From positions 54,999-118,998 of the forward strand of contig NZ_JACJSP010000013.1 in the NCBI RefSeq assembly GCF_014698235.1: a stretch of 64,000 nucleotides of DNA, in the 5' to 3' direction. The DNA is from Limnothrix sp. FACHB-406 (GTDB lineage Bacteria; Cyanobacteriota; Cyanobacteriia; CACIAM-69d). The notes under the pieces were generated by a model. That model was not told where the DNA came from and searched no databases. It saw nothing but the letters and a program-made list of their open reading frames with translations. The position numbers and the translations under genes are program-made. This document shows, piece by piece, positions 37,736-45,453 of the stretch; position 1 is the first letter of the stretch; each line of letters begins with the position of its first letter.

Positions 37736-37961
37736 AGGAAGAAATCCATCTCGAACGTTGCTGCTCCTTCCTTCTGAAAAAAATCAACGGAATCAGGAAA
37801 ACGAATCAACATTTTTAGTAAGAATTTTGATGTCTTTCTCCGGAACTAATTCCTTTTACGGTTTAGTGCCAATTCCTTAACTGGCCCCGAAATTTGGGTG
37901 ATAATTAGCTAATTAGAATCTCTTCGTTCGGGGGGCCGGAAAACCGGATTTTGGGGAGAAA

Positions 37962-38675
37962 TTGGGGTCAAAATTGCGATCGCCACGGCATCAGTGCTGG
38001 TTGAATGGAGAATTGACGAACACCAAGGAAGATTCGCCGTTGTCTGGATTGGCCAATTCACAAACCGACCTACGGGCAAACTCGCTGGTCAGCACGATCG
38101 AGGCAATTTTGTATCTCAAGGGACAGCCCCTCAGTTTGGCGGAGATTGCTGACTGTGCCGGTTGCGCGCGAGATCTGGCCCACGAGGCCTTGCTGGACTT
38201 GATGAACGACTATGCCCAGCGGGACACGGCGTTGGAGGTGGTGGAACTGCGCAAGGGCTGCTACACGTTGCAATTGCGCGATCGATTCCAGTCCCTGGTG
38301 GAGCGGCTGATTCCGGCGGACTTGGGAGTGGCGGCGTTGCGAACGTTGGCGGTGATTGCGCTCAAGGGGCCGCTGCCGATGGCGGATTTGGTCGATTTAC
38401 GCGGCTCCGGAGCCTATCAACATGTCCAGGAGCTGGTGGAGCGAGATTTTGTGAAAAAACGGCGCTATGGGCGATCGTCCATGGTGCAGGTGAGCGAAAA
38501 GTTCCACCGCTACTTTCAGTTGGATGTGGAAAATCAGAATTCTGCCCAGTTGGAGTTGGCGCTCAATCAGTTGCGATCGAGCCTGCCGCCGGATGAGGAT
38601 GCGGCCGAAGACCCGGAAGATCTAGAGGATCCAGAAGACCTCGATCAGGATTCGGTTGATCCAGACCTGGACTGA
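37962..38675 (+). CDS. scpB: Segregation and condensation protein B (ScpB)
   Basis: A chromosome-condensation factor that works with ScpA and SMC. Two winged-helix domains are visible: LVSTIEAILYLKGQPLSLAEIAD (first, residues ~43-110) and ALRTLAVIALKGPLPMADLVDLRGSGAYQHVQELVERDFVKKRRYGRS (second, ~120-175). The C-terminal 30 residues are acidic with a repeated EDPEDL motif, which is unusual. The start is uncertain: no ATG is available, and TTG at 37962, 38013 (after GGAG) or 38040 are possible. It is divergent from patX. Confidence 0.85.
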   Translation: MGSKLRSPRHQCWLNGELTNTKEDSPLSGLANSQTDLRANSLVSTIEAILYLKGQPLSLAEIADCAGCARDLAHEALLDLMNDYAQRDTALEVVELRKGCYTLQLRDRFQSLVERLIPADLGVAALRTLAVIALKGPLPMADLVDLRGSGAYQHVQELVERDFVKKRRYGRSSMVQVSEKFHRYFQLDVENQNSAQLELALNQLRSSLPPDEDAAEDPEDLEDPEDLDQDSVDPDLD

Positions 38676-38714
38676 GAATCTGGGCTGGGAATCTGGGCTG
38701 GGAATCTGGGCTGG
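38676..38714. repeat. Three 13-bp tandem repeats after scpB
   Basis: GAATCTGGGCTGG is repeated exactly three times directly after the scpB stop codon, before the crcB gene. Confidence 0.85.
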
Positions 38715-38741
38715 AAAGTTTAGGGTAATGATTTTGAGGAA

Positions 38742-39200
38742 ATGCTTGAGCCGATCGGGAGTGTGCGTCTCTTGAAATATTTGTGGCATCAGTGGTTAGC
38801 CGCCGCCTCGGAGCGGCCAGACCTGCGGGCCCCGATCGCGGTGGTCTTGGGGGCCATTCCCGGCGCATTGGGGCGTTATTATCTGTCGCTGCTTTGTGCG
38901 CGGCTGTGGGGCACGGGTTGGCCGATCGGCACGTTTTTGGTGAATTTGTCTGGGGCGGTGTTGATGGGGCTGTTTGTGGGGTGGATGACGGATCGATCGC
39001 CCCTGTATCCCGAATTGCGGCTGTTGTTTGCCGTGGGATTCTTAGGCTCCTACACCACCTTTTCTAGCTACATCTTGGATGCGTCAAATCTGGCGCGATC
39101 GGGCGCTTGGGCCATGAGCTTGGCCTATGGTTTTGGCAGCTTTGCCCTCGGTTGGTTGGGTTTGGAATTGGGGCGTTGGCTGATTGATCGTTGGCGTTAG
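38742..39200 (+). CDS. crcB: Fluoride efflux channel CrcB/FluC
   Basis: A 152-residue membrane protein with four helices that works as a dual-topology dimer and exports fluoride. Signatures: GAIPGALGRYYLS (residues ~37-49), GTFLVNLSGAVLMG (~63-76), FAVGFLGSYTTFSSYILDA (~96-114, with the conserved Gly-x-x-Gly and Thr-Thr-Phe-Ser). The N-terminal ~30 residues are an extension. No fluoride riboswitch is recognised upstream. It follows scpB in the same direction with a short gap that holds a 13-bp repeat. Confidence 0.9.
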   Translation: MLEPIGSVRLLKYLWHQWLAAASERPDLRAPIAVVLGAIPGALGRYYLSLLCARLWGTGWPIGTFLVNLSGAVLMGLFVGWMTDRSPLYPELRLLFAVGFLGSYTTFSSYILDASNLARSGAWAMSLAYGFGSFALGWLGLELGRWLIDRWR

Positions 39201-39689
39201 GTGACTTGCTCGATGACTTGCCCAATGTTGCCAACCGGTTTGATGTGGCTCGTTGGGTGCATCGTAAAGAAAATTTTACAAAAAATGAGCAAAGACTTCT
39301 CTGATCTCCACCTTCTGAAATCGGTGATTGTGTGGGGAGCAATGGCAAGTTCAGCCGTGAATTGCCCATGACATTCCAGCCATAATTCAGGCTGCGAAAC
39401 CCAAGCTTTCCCCTAGGCGAATCTGCTTTGCAATCCCCATCATGCTGAATGGCCGCCCTCGTAGCGACCGTTGGGAAAAGCCTTGGGGATTGATCGGGAT
39501 CAATCGGGATCGATCAGAATTGATTGAGATCGCCATCGTTTGGCGGGTGGTTGCAAATGGCTGCTTTGTAATTGTTTCGTTGCAACTCCCGGCATTCCGC
39601 AAGAGTAAGACTCTCATGGATTGCTATGTTCGATCCCTGGATTTATGAACCTAGTTGAAATAACGTCAACTTCTGTTGACTTCCCTAGA

Positions 39690-40100
39690 CGCTGACTCAG
39701 AACCGGTTTATCTTCAAATCAAGGTACGAAAGAAGCAAGAAACGCTTCTCTCCAAGGACAGTTCCCGGTGCGTACCTCCTGCCGGAGACTGGCACGACTT
39801 CCTCTTCTGTGTTGCATCCGAAGCTTGTTGTTCAAGTAGCGTTTGCGCCATGCGGCGATCGAACCGGTAGCTGTTGATAAAACTAGCTCATTCGGGAGGT
39901 CATGAATCGTGAGGTTCGCACCACAGGCGCTGCTAACAAAGCAGTCTGAATCGACTGAAGTGATGCCCGATCGACCGAAGTTGTGTATCGTTGTCCACCC
40001 GATTGATTAGCTGTTGAGAGTAAAACCTGTTGAGTGATTCCTGTCTTCAAATAGCCAGCGAAAGCAAAAAGGTCTAGTCCGCGTCTGGGCTAGACCTTTT
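39690..40100 (+). ncRNA. Candidate structured non-coding RNA
   Basis: Pairing elements on the plus strand: GGTACG/CGTACC (39723-39728 with 39771-39776) enclosing AGAAGC/GCTTCT (39731-39736 with 39744-39749); GGTGCGTACCTC (39767-39778) can instead pair with GAGGTTCGCACC (39911-39922, one mismatch). These two foldings exclude each other. A good Shine-Dalgarno (GGGAGG) precedes a 15-codon frame MNREVRTTGAANKAV at 39902-39949. The region ends in the terminator at 40067-40100 with no protein gene before it. I do not recognise an Rfam family; this is inference from pairing only. Confidence 0.3.
40067..40100. terminator. Bidirectional rho-independent terminator
   Basis: AAAAGGTCTAG (40067-40077) and CTAGACCTTTT (40090-40100) form an 11-bp stem with a 12-nt loop. 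A-tract and T-tract make it functional in both directions, for the minus-strand gene at 40219-40494 and for any plus-strand transcript from the 39.7-kb region. Confidence 0.8.
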
Positions 40101-40218
40101 GAGTTTTGAGGCTTGAATTTTGAAGCTTGAGCTTTTAGGTTTGAGTGCTTAGCGTTAAGTGCTTAGTGTTAAGTGTTTAAAGTATTGAACATTGAGCTGC
40201 TAAGTTTGGATTCCTGAT

Positions 40219-40494
40219 TCAAGATTGGGAGCGATCGAGCCGTTTTGCAATCCAGCGGCCAATCCCATTTAAAATTGCGCCTGCCATCAGAATGCCCAAG
40301 GCCGGCTGCCATAGGGGTTGCCACAGGGAATACCACAGATCAAACCCGAAGGGCTTGTGGAGACTGCGACCAACCACGGCGATCGCCAGCCAAGCAAAGC
40401 TCAAAAACACCAAAAACAGATTGGCCATCAGCGCGCGATCGGCCCACAGCCAAAATTTAGTTTGCCAATTGGGGGAAGAAGGGGGAGCGGTCAT
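40219..40494 (-). CDS. Small two-helix membrane protein
   Basis: A 91-residue protein with two hydrophobic helices (LMANLFLVFLSFAWLAIAVV, residues ~22-41, and PALGILMAGAILNGIGRWI, ~64-82) and short polar ends. The pattern WADRALMANLFLVFLSFAWLA resembles small conserved cyanobacterial membrane proteins; function unknown. It is divergent from the PLP enzyme gene. Confidence 0.6.
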   Translation of the reverse strand: MTAPPSSPNWQTKFWLWADRALMANLFLVFLSFAWLAIAVVGRSLHKPFGFDLWYSLWQPLWQPALGILMAGAILNGIGRWIAKRLDRSQS

Positions 40495-40594
40495 CGGTCT
40501 TAGGTTCGCTGGTGCGGTTTTTGTGGTGATCCTGTGGCGTTAATTGCGTTAATTAGGAGTTGTATCATGCTCCGTTTCCCAATCGCCCTTTCCC

Positions 40595-41851
40595 TTGCAA
40601 AACCCAACATTTAACCCCGCTGAGCAACCGACTGAGCAACCGGCTGAGGCAACCGATCGCCCGATCGAGCCAGCCGCACCCCACCTGGAAACCCTGGCCA
40701 TTCATGCGGGCCGCGCACCCGACCCCGCCACGGGAGCGATCGCCCCGCCGCTATATCTCACCAGCACCTTCGAGCGATCAGCCGATGGTTCCTATCCCCA
40801 AGGCTATCTCTACAGCCGGTTAGATCATCCCAACCGTCGATCGCTCGAAACCTGTTTGGCCGCCCTCGAAGGCGGCGCGGCGGCAGCGGCCTTCAGCTCC
40901 GGCGCAGCGGCTATGATGGCAGCGCTGCAAGCCCTCGGGCCCGGGCAGTTGGTGGCCCCGCGCGATCTCTATCGCGGCACGGCCCAATTGATGGAACAGG
41001 TGTTGCAGCCCTGGGGCTTAGCGGTGGTTTGGGTTGATGCCACGGATTTGGCACAGGTGGCCGCCGCCCTCACGCCCGAAACTCGCGCCGTTTGGGTGGA
41101 AACGCCTTCCAATCCGTTGCTGAAGCTGTCGGATATTCGGGCGATCGCCCAGTTAGCCCAAGCGGCCGGGGCCCTTTGCATTTGCGACAACACTTGGGCC
41201 ACTCCCCTGTTGCAACGGCCCTTGGAATTGGGAGCCGATTGGGTTGTCCATTCCACCACCAAATATCTCGGGGGCCATAGCGACGTAACCGGCGGGGCGG
41301 TCATTGCTCGCGAACTGACCCCGGCCTTTGAGCGGGTGCAACAGGTGCAGCGGCTGGGCGGATCCGGATTGGCTCCCTTTGACTGCTGGCTGACCCTGCG
41401 CAGTGTGGCCACGTTGCCGGTGCGGATGGCGGCCCACTGTGCCAATGGGCGGCAGGTGGCGGCCTGGTTGCGATCGCACCCGGCGATCGAGGCGGTTCAC
41501 TATCCCGGCTTGCCAGATCATCCCCAAGCGGCCTTGGCCCGATCGCAAATGAAGGACTTTGGGGGCATGGTGTCGGTGCAAGTGCGGGGCGATCGCCCGG
41601 AAGCCCTGGCCGTTGCCGCCGCCCTCCAGATTTTCACCCGGGGTACAAGTCTCGGCGGCGTGGAAAGTTTAATTGAGCACCGCGCCTCGATCGAGGGGCC
41701 CGGAACCACCACCCCAGAAAACCTGCTGCGTCTCTCGATCGGCCTTGAGCACCCAGACGATTTATTAGCCGATTTGGCGCAGGCCTTGGCAAAAGTGTAC
41801 GGACTCGGAGCGCAATCGCACGTATCCCCCATTGTTGATCCCCGAGTATGA
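40595..41851 (+). CDS. PLP-dependent trans-sulfuration enzyme (cystathionine gamma-synthase/lyase family)
   Basis: A 418-residue fold-type I PLP enzyme. After a Pro/Glu-rich N-terminal extension (~30 residues) come the family blocks HLETLAIHAGRAPDPATGAIAPPLY, YLYSRLDHPNRRSLE, FSSGAAAMMAAL, ICDNTWATPLLQRPLELGADWVVHSTTKYLGGHSD (PLP-binding Lys in STTKY) and GTSLGGVESLIEHRA (substrate-carboxylate-binding region). It makes or breaks cystathionine, or forms a related sulfur amino acid. Synthase, beta-lyase and gamma-lyase cannot be told apart from these motifs. The start context is ambiguous but the ATG is the first in frame. Confidence 0.88.
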   Translation: MQNPTFNPAEQPTEQPAEATDRPIEPAAPHLETLAIHAGRAPDPATGAIAPPLYLTSTFERSADGSYPQGYLYSRLDHPNRRSLETCLAALEGGAAAAAFSSGAAAMMAALQALGPGQLVAPRDLYRGTAQLMEQVLQPWGLAVVWVDATDLAQVAAALTPETRAVWVETPSNPLLKLSDIRAIAQLAQAAGALCICDNTWATPLLQRPLELGADWVVHSTTKYLGGHSDVTGGAVIARELTPAFERVQQVQRLGGSGLAPFDCWLTLRSVATLPVRMAAHCANGRQVAAWLRSHPAIEAVHYPGLPDHPQAALARSQMKDFGGMVSVQVRGDRPEALAVAAALQIFTRGTSLGGVESLIEHRASIEGPGTTTPENLLRLSIGLEHPDDLLADLAQALAKVYGLGAQSHVSPIVDPRV

Positions 41852-41887
41852 TAAAACCGTCCTGAAAGCAGCCATGGCGATGCCCTC

Positions 41888-42727
41888 GTGATTCCCTCCC
41901 AAGACCAGGATTGGACATCTGATAACGGGTTTGATGATGTATATCGTCAGGCCTGTGGTGGCAGCATTGCCGCGATCGTCCAGATCCTGAATCAAAAGTT
42001 GGCTTCCGACCAAATTCGCACCCGCGCCATCATTGCGGGTGGTAGCTTGCAATTGCTGTGTGAAGCCCCCACAGCGGAAAACCTCGATCGCGACCACACG
42101 GTCGAGCGGGTGCGCGCCATCTTGGAACAAGTGGCCCCCCGAGGAATTCGCAAAGTCACGCTCTATGCCCGCCTTGTGCAAGAACAGCAGCTTTTGTGGC
42201 TAGAGGCGATCCAGCGAGAGCCGGAGGATCTGTTGTGGTCAGAGCCGATGATTTTGAAGCGATCGCACTGGTTCCGGTGGGCTTTTCGCAATCTCACCTC
42301 CCGCCAACGAGACCTCAACCTACCCACCCTTGGATCCACCTTGCCCGCCAAGGCCGCCCGCACCCAATTTTGGGTCGGAGCCGCCGGGGGAGCGATCTTG
42401 AGTGTCTTTTTGCTGGGGCTAGTGGCCTGGAATTTGAAATGGATCACCATTGGCAACCCGCCGGCCACCCCCACCGCCAGCACCACCAATGATCCCTTCG
42501 TGAAGGCTGTTCGCTTGGCGGAAACGGCTGCTCTTGGGGGGCAAACGGCCAAAACGCGCCAACAGTGGCTAGAACTGGCGACTCAGTGGCAAGCCGCCGC
42601 CGACTTGATGGAGCAGGTGACCCCAGACGATCGCCGGGCCGCCACCGCGCGCGATCGGGCCCAGCGTTACCGCCAAAACAGCCAACAGGCCCGCCAACAG
42701 GCCGAGTTAGCCCCCGCTGCCTTGCCC
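41888..42727 (+). CDS. Conserved cyanobacterial protein with one membrane helix
   Basis: A 280-residue protein (stop TAA at 42728-42730). The N-terminal ~100 residues (QACGGSIAAIVQILNQKL, TRAIIAGGSLQLLCEAP, VERVRAILEQVAPRGIRKVTLYARLV) form an alpha/beta module that I associate with uncharacterised cyanobacterial membrane proteins. A membrane helix follows (WVGAAGGAILSVFLLGLVAWNL, ~161-182), then a Thr/Ala/Pro linker and a helical TPR-like tail (AETAALGGQTAKTRQQWLELA). GTG 41888 is the start. Its stop codon coincides with the edge of the MITE-like copy C. Confidence 0.6.
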
Positions 42728-42874
42728 TAAGGCCTGTCGCCATTTCCTAGGATCAGGTGGAAACGATTGATTGTTCACGTCCCAGTCGTCGTAACAAGGG
42801 GCTTAAGCCCCTTGCCCCCCGCGATCTGCCAACGGTGGAATCAGGGTTTCAGACGATTTGACGACACGCCCTAA
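42728..42874 (+). mobile_element. MITE-like element, copy C (most complete)
   Basis: A 147-bp element. The right end TGACGACACGCCCTAA (42859-42874) is, inverted, TTAGGGCGTGTCGTCA, matching the left end of copy B (TTAGGGCCTGTCGTCA) with one difference; its own left end here is TAAGGCCTGTCGCCA. The centre is the palindrome CAAGGGGCTTAAGCCCCTTG (42795-42814). No open frame is present, so it would be non-autonomous. It overlaps the upstream stop codon and lies between convergent genes. Confidence 0.8.
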
Positions 42875-42963
42875 CTTTTGCCCTAATTATTCTGTTGCAA
42901 AATCCTGAAACTAAGGGTCAATTAATATTGACCTGATGTTTGGGAGTGGCAGTCATCATCCGG

Positions 42964-43653
42964 CTAGGCGACGATGGCAATGTAGTGCAAAATTCCTAGA
43001 ATTGTGGGGATTTGGTCGAGGTAGTAGGACTCCCGATCGATGGCAATCAAGTAATGGTCGTTAGGTGTCCGCATGAGTTGTAGGAAACGCCAAATTTCCC
43101 CGGCGGTTACGCAGCCGAAAAGGGGCAAGGGTAATCTTGATTCCTGATCTGGGCGATCGATATCTGGGTGATTGATATTTGGGGGATTAATTATTGACGA
43201 CAACCAGTGGGAATTAAATTTCTGATTGAATTGGTATGCTCCCCAAACTTGTGCTGAACATTGGGCCAGAGCTGATTCTAATTCTCCCCGCTTCGCTTCC
43301 ACAATCGTGCAAATGGGGGCTTGTAGCTCAACATCTAGGGGCGATCGGGCGACAATAAAATCACATTCTCCATTTAGCCCTTGATCAGGTTGAATGGTTA
43401 ATTCAAAACCAGAAAAAATAGAAACTTGTCGGTGGGTTTGTTCCCGCAGCTCCAATAAAATTGGAGAAATTAACCGCTCCGATCGCTCCTTTTCGGTGAG
43501 GAGAGTTGTACTTTGGGCAATTTCCAAGGTTCTGAGCAACCAAGAAGACGGCTCGATCGCGGTGGTCTTGGCTCCCAAGGATAAGGACTGCAATGCCTGA
43601 CCAAGACCAAATTGGCTTTGTAGTTGACGAAAGCTAAATGATCGATCGGACAT
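42964..43653 (-). CDS. PD-(D/E)XK nuclease-like protein of unknown function
   Basis: A 229-residue protein. A nuclease-like core is suggested by SPILLELREQ (Glu69), GECDFIVARS (Asp98) and ICTIVEAKRGE (Glu119, Lys121), which fit the E...D...ExK order of PD-(D/E)XK enzymes; the helix ALAQCSAQVWGAYQFNQ follows. The N-terminal ~60 residues are helical. No partner domain is visible. Cyanobacteria have many uncharacterised proteins of this build, some linked to defence or mobile DNA. It is divergent from the gene at 43836, with five 14-bp repeats between. Confidence 0.6.
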   Translation of the reverse strand: MSDRSFSFRQLQSQFGLGQALQSLSLGAKTTAIEPSSWLLRTLEIAQSTTLLTEKERSERLISPILLELREQTHRQVSIFSGFELTIQPDQGLNGECDFIVARSPLDVELQAPICTIVEAKRGELESALAQCSAQVWGAYQFNQKFNSHWLSSIINPPNINHPDIDRPDQESRLPLPLFGCVTAGEIWRFLQLMRTPNDHYLIAIDRESYYLDQIPTILGILHYIAIVA

Positions 43654-43732
43654 GTGTTCCTAACTCCTGACTGATTCGTGGGAGAGCGCGATCGCTAGGT
43701 ATAGAATGGTGGCGACTGTCAAGCTTGCCATT

Positions 43733-43802
43733 GTTGACTACAAATTGTTAACCGTGAAAAGTTGACTACGAAAAGTTGACTACGAAAAGTTGACCACAAA
43801 AC
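43733..43802. repeat. Five tandem 14-bp repeats between divergent genes
   Basis: Exact 14-bp register: GTTGACTACAAATT, GTTAACCGTGAAAA, GTTGACTACGAAAA, GTTGACTACGAAAA, GTTGACCACAAAAC. Consensus GTTGACTACGAAAA. They lie 80-150 bp from one start and 34-103 bp from the other, where operators or -35 boxes (TTGAC) would be expected. Confidence 0.9.
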
Positions 43803-43835
43803 TCAAAACCTGATCGCCCCGGCCAAATTGCTCCT

Positions 43836-44456
43836 ATGCCTATTCGGCACTTTTCCGCGCGATTGAGTGCAATTTCAATGTTTATTGATCGCGCCTTCAA
43901 AGTTGATGATGCCAACATCAACAGCGTAAACCGTGCCTACACCCCTGAAGAATGGCAGCGCTTCGGAGCCGCCGAGCACGATCGCGCCACAGGTTTACTG
44001 TTAGATTACGAAGGCATTGTCCTACGAGCCGCCTTAAGTGAATTAAATTCCGTGGTGGAGTATGAGTTGAAGTGGGTTGTGAGGTCAATTTATCAAAAAA
44101 AATATGGCTCCCATCGCGACTATCGCCGCAAACTTTCCCACAAAACGATCGCGGAAATCTATCGAATTATTGAACGTGAATTTCAGGTCGAAATAGAAAC
44201 ATTGCCAGGGTTTCAGGACGTGGAAGCCATGCGCAAAGTGGTGAATGCTTATAAGCATGATGATGGCTATAGCGGTCAATATCAACCGTTCTTAACCATT
44301 TCCATTGAAAAGAAATACGAATTAGATATCCAAATGGTTCGGGACTATCTGCAAGCTGTTGAAGTATTTTTGCAAGCCCTGCCCGGTGAACGATTGCAAT
44401 TGGGGCAAGATGTGCGGATTAAACCCATTCGGAATCCAGCGGGCTTTGGGGAATAG
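43836..44456 (+). CDS. Helical protein of unknown function, HEPN-like
   Basis: A 206-residue, mainly helical protein. The middle (IVLRAALSELNSVVEYELKWVVRSIYQKKYG, then LSHKTIAEIYRIIEREFQVEIETLPGF) and the block AMRKVVNAYKHDDGY look like the helical bundle and N..KH element of HEPN-type proteins. The canonical R-x4-6-H ribonuclease motif is not exact (K-x6-H instead), so catalysis is doubtful. ATG 43878 (MFIDRAFKVDD) is an alternative start. It is divergent from the PD-(D/E)XK-like gene, and together they could form a small accessory module. Confidence 0.5.
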   Translation: MPIRHFSARLSAISMFIDRAFKVDDANINSVNRAYTPEEWQRFGAAEHDRATGLLLDYEGIVLRAALSELNSVVEYELKWVVRSIYQKKYGSHRDYRRKLSHKTIAEIYRIIEREFQVEIETLPGFQDVEAMRKVVNAYKHDDGYSGQYQPFLTISIEKKYELDIQMVRDYLQAVEVFLQALPGERLQLGQDVRIKPIRNPAGFGE

Positions 44457-44666
44457 TTGGTTTGGTTTGCGGCTGGCGTGGTGAATTGGTAACCCTAACC
44501 AACAATGGCAACCAGTCATGAAAGCTAGTCATGAAAACCAGTCACTAAAACTAGCAGTGACGACAAATCATCAGTCGGGGAGCACGATCAATCACCGTCC
44601 ACTCCCCGCGATCGAACAGATATCGAATAAATATCGAACAAATGAGGCTTCCCTCAACGTCCCCAA

Positions 44667-44915
44667 TCAGGTGGGAACCAGTTCGCCGGGTCGCAGCCGG
44701 GCCCAGCGGCCTTGGTCAGCCGTGAAGCTTTGGCAACCCACCACATCCCACTCCATTTCAATCTCGTTGTCGCGCGGTCGGATGTTGACATTAATGCTGG
44801 GTTCGATCGGCTCAAAATCTGGGGAATCCGTCAAATGTGCCTGTTGGTGTTGGGCTTCAACCGCGTGGTAAGTCGTGCAGCGATCAATATGGAGGCAGTT
44901 GACACAAATGCACAT
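44667..44915 (-). CDS. ycf34: Ycf34 family protein
   Basis: An 82-residue protein nearly identical in pattern to cyanobacterial and red-algal plastid Ycf34: MCICVNCLHIDRCTTYHAVE, then DFEPIEPSINVNI and IEMEWDVVGC. Four cysteines near the N-terminus (residues 2, 4, 7 and 13) are proposed to hold an iron-sulfur cluster. In Synechocystis, loss of Ycf34 disturbs photosynthetic electron transport. It stands alone, with a spacer on both sides. Confidence 0.95.
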   Translation of the reverse strand: MCICVNCLHIDRCTTYHAVEAQHQQAHLTDSPDFEPIEPSINVNIRPRDNEIEMEWDVVGCQSFTADQGRWARLRPGELVPT

Positions 44916-45453
44916 GGCTTGGGCACTCCTTGGCTATTCAAACAAGGCCCGGCGAGCGATCGCACCAAAGACCACCACGGTTCGATCGCAGCCCCAGTTT
45001 TAATCTAGCTTGCGCCCATCGCAATAGACATCTCGCCTCCTTCCCAAGCTATGCCATTCTAGAGAAGACAACTCATCAGGCGATTGTCATCAGGCGATTG
45101 TCACGCTGGGGGCGGTTTTTGCCCGCTGGCGATGTCCCGGTTCTCGGCTCGACAGCGTTGTTTCGTTTTGTTTAGGGATTGTTTAGGGCATTGATCAGAA
45201 GGCTCATGGGCGATGATCAAGCGATGACCAAAACCGATCGCCAAAACGGTCATTGGCAAATTTGCACGAAACACGGCCAGTTCGGTCGTGTCAGCCTGGG
45301 CCGCGGATGAAGCCAACTTCGCCGCGATGGTGCAGGAAGTTCCCTGATTGCTAGCATTTTGCGGCAAGGGTTTAGGGAAATCGTGACGGTGGTGTCGAGC
45401 CGTTCGTAGGGTCGTTAATGTACGAGCCATTCATAGGGTCGTTAATGTAGTTG
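44916..45453. other. Spacer between ycf34 and sensor kinase
   Basis: About 540 bp. The ycf34 promoter lies at the left. At the right end a 27-bp unit containing TAGGGTCGTTAATGTA occurs twice (45407-45422 and 45434-45449), the second copy touching the kinase start codon. A minus-strand frame (45101-45430) has no recognisable similarity. Confidence 0.5.

Larger units (their letters stand above)
39201..40218. other. Kilobase without protein gene; possible structured RNA
   Basis: The first half (39201-39660) shows nothing convincing. The second half (about 39690-40100) is rich in complementary segments and ends at a strong terminator. Low-complexity repeats (CTTGAATTTTGAAG, GTGCTTAGCGTTAAGTGCTTAG) fill 40101-40200. 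Short open frames here (for example 39676-39870) have no recognisable similarity. Confidence 0.45.

Noticed and set aside
39442..39648. Overlapping plus and minus frames at 39387-39648
   Set aside because: Both frames are open by chance in the same stretch; neither shows domain features or a good start context.
43733..43802. Possible CRISPR array
   Set aside because: The 14-bp units are directly adjacent without spacers, so they are tandem repeats, not a CRISPR.
45101..45430. Minus-strand frame of 109 codons upstream of the membrane kinase
   Set aside because: No recognisable similarity and unusual composition; it more likely lies opposite the kinase promoter region.
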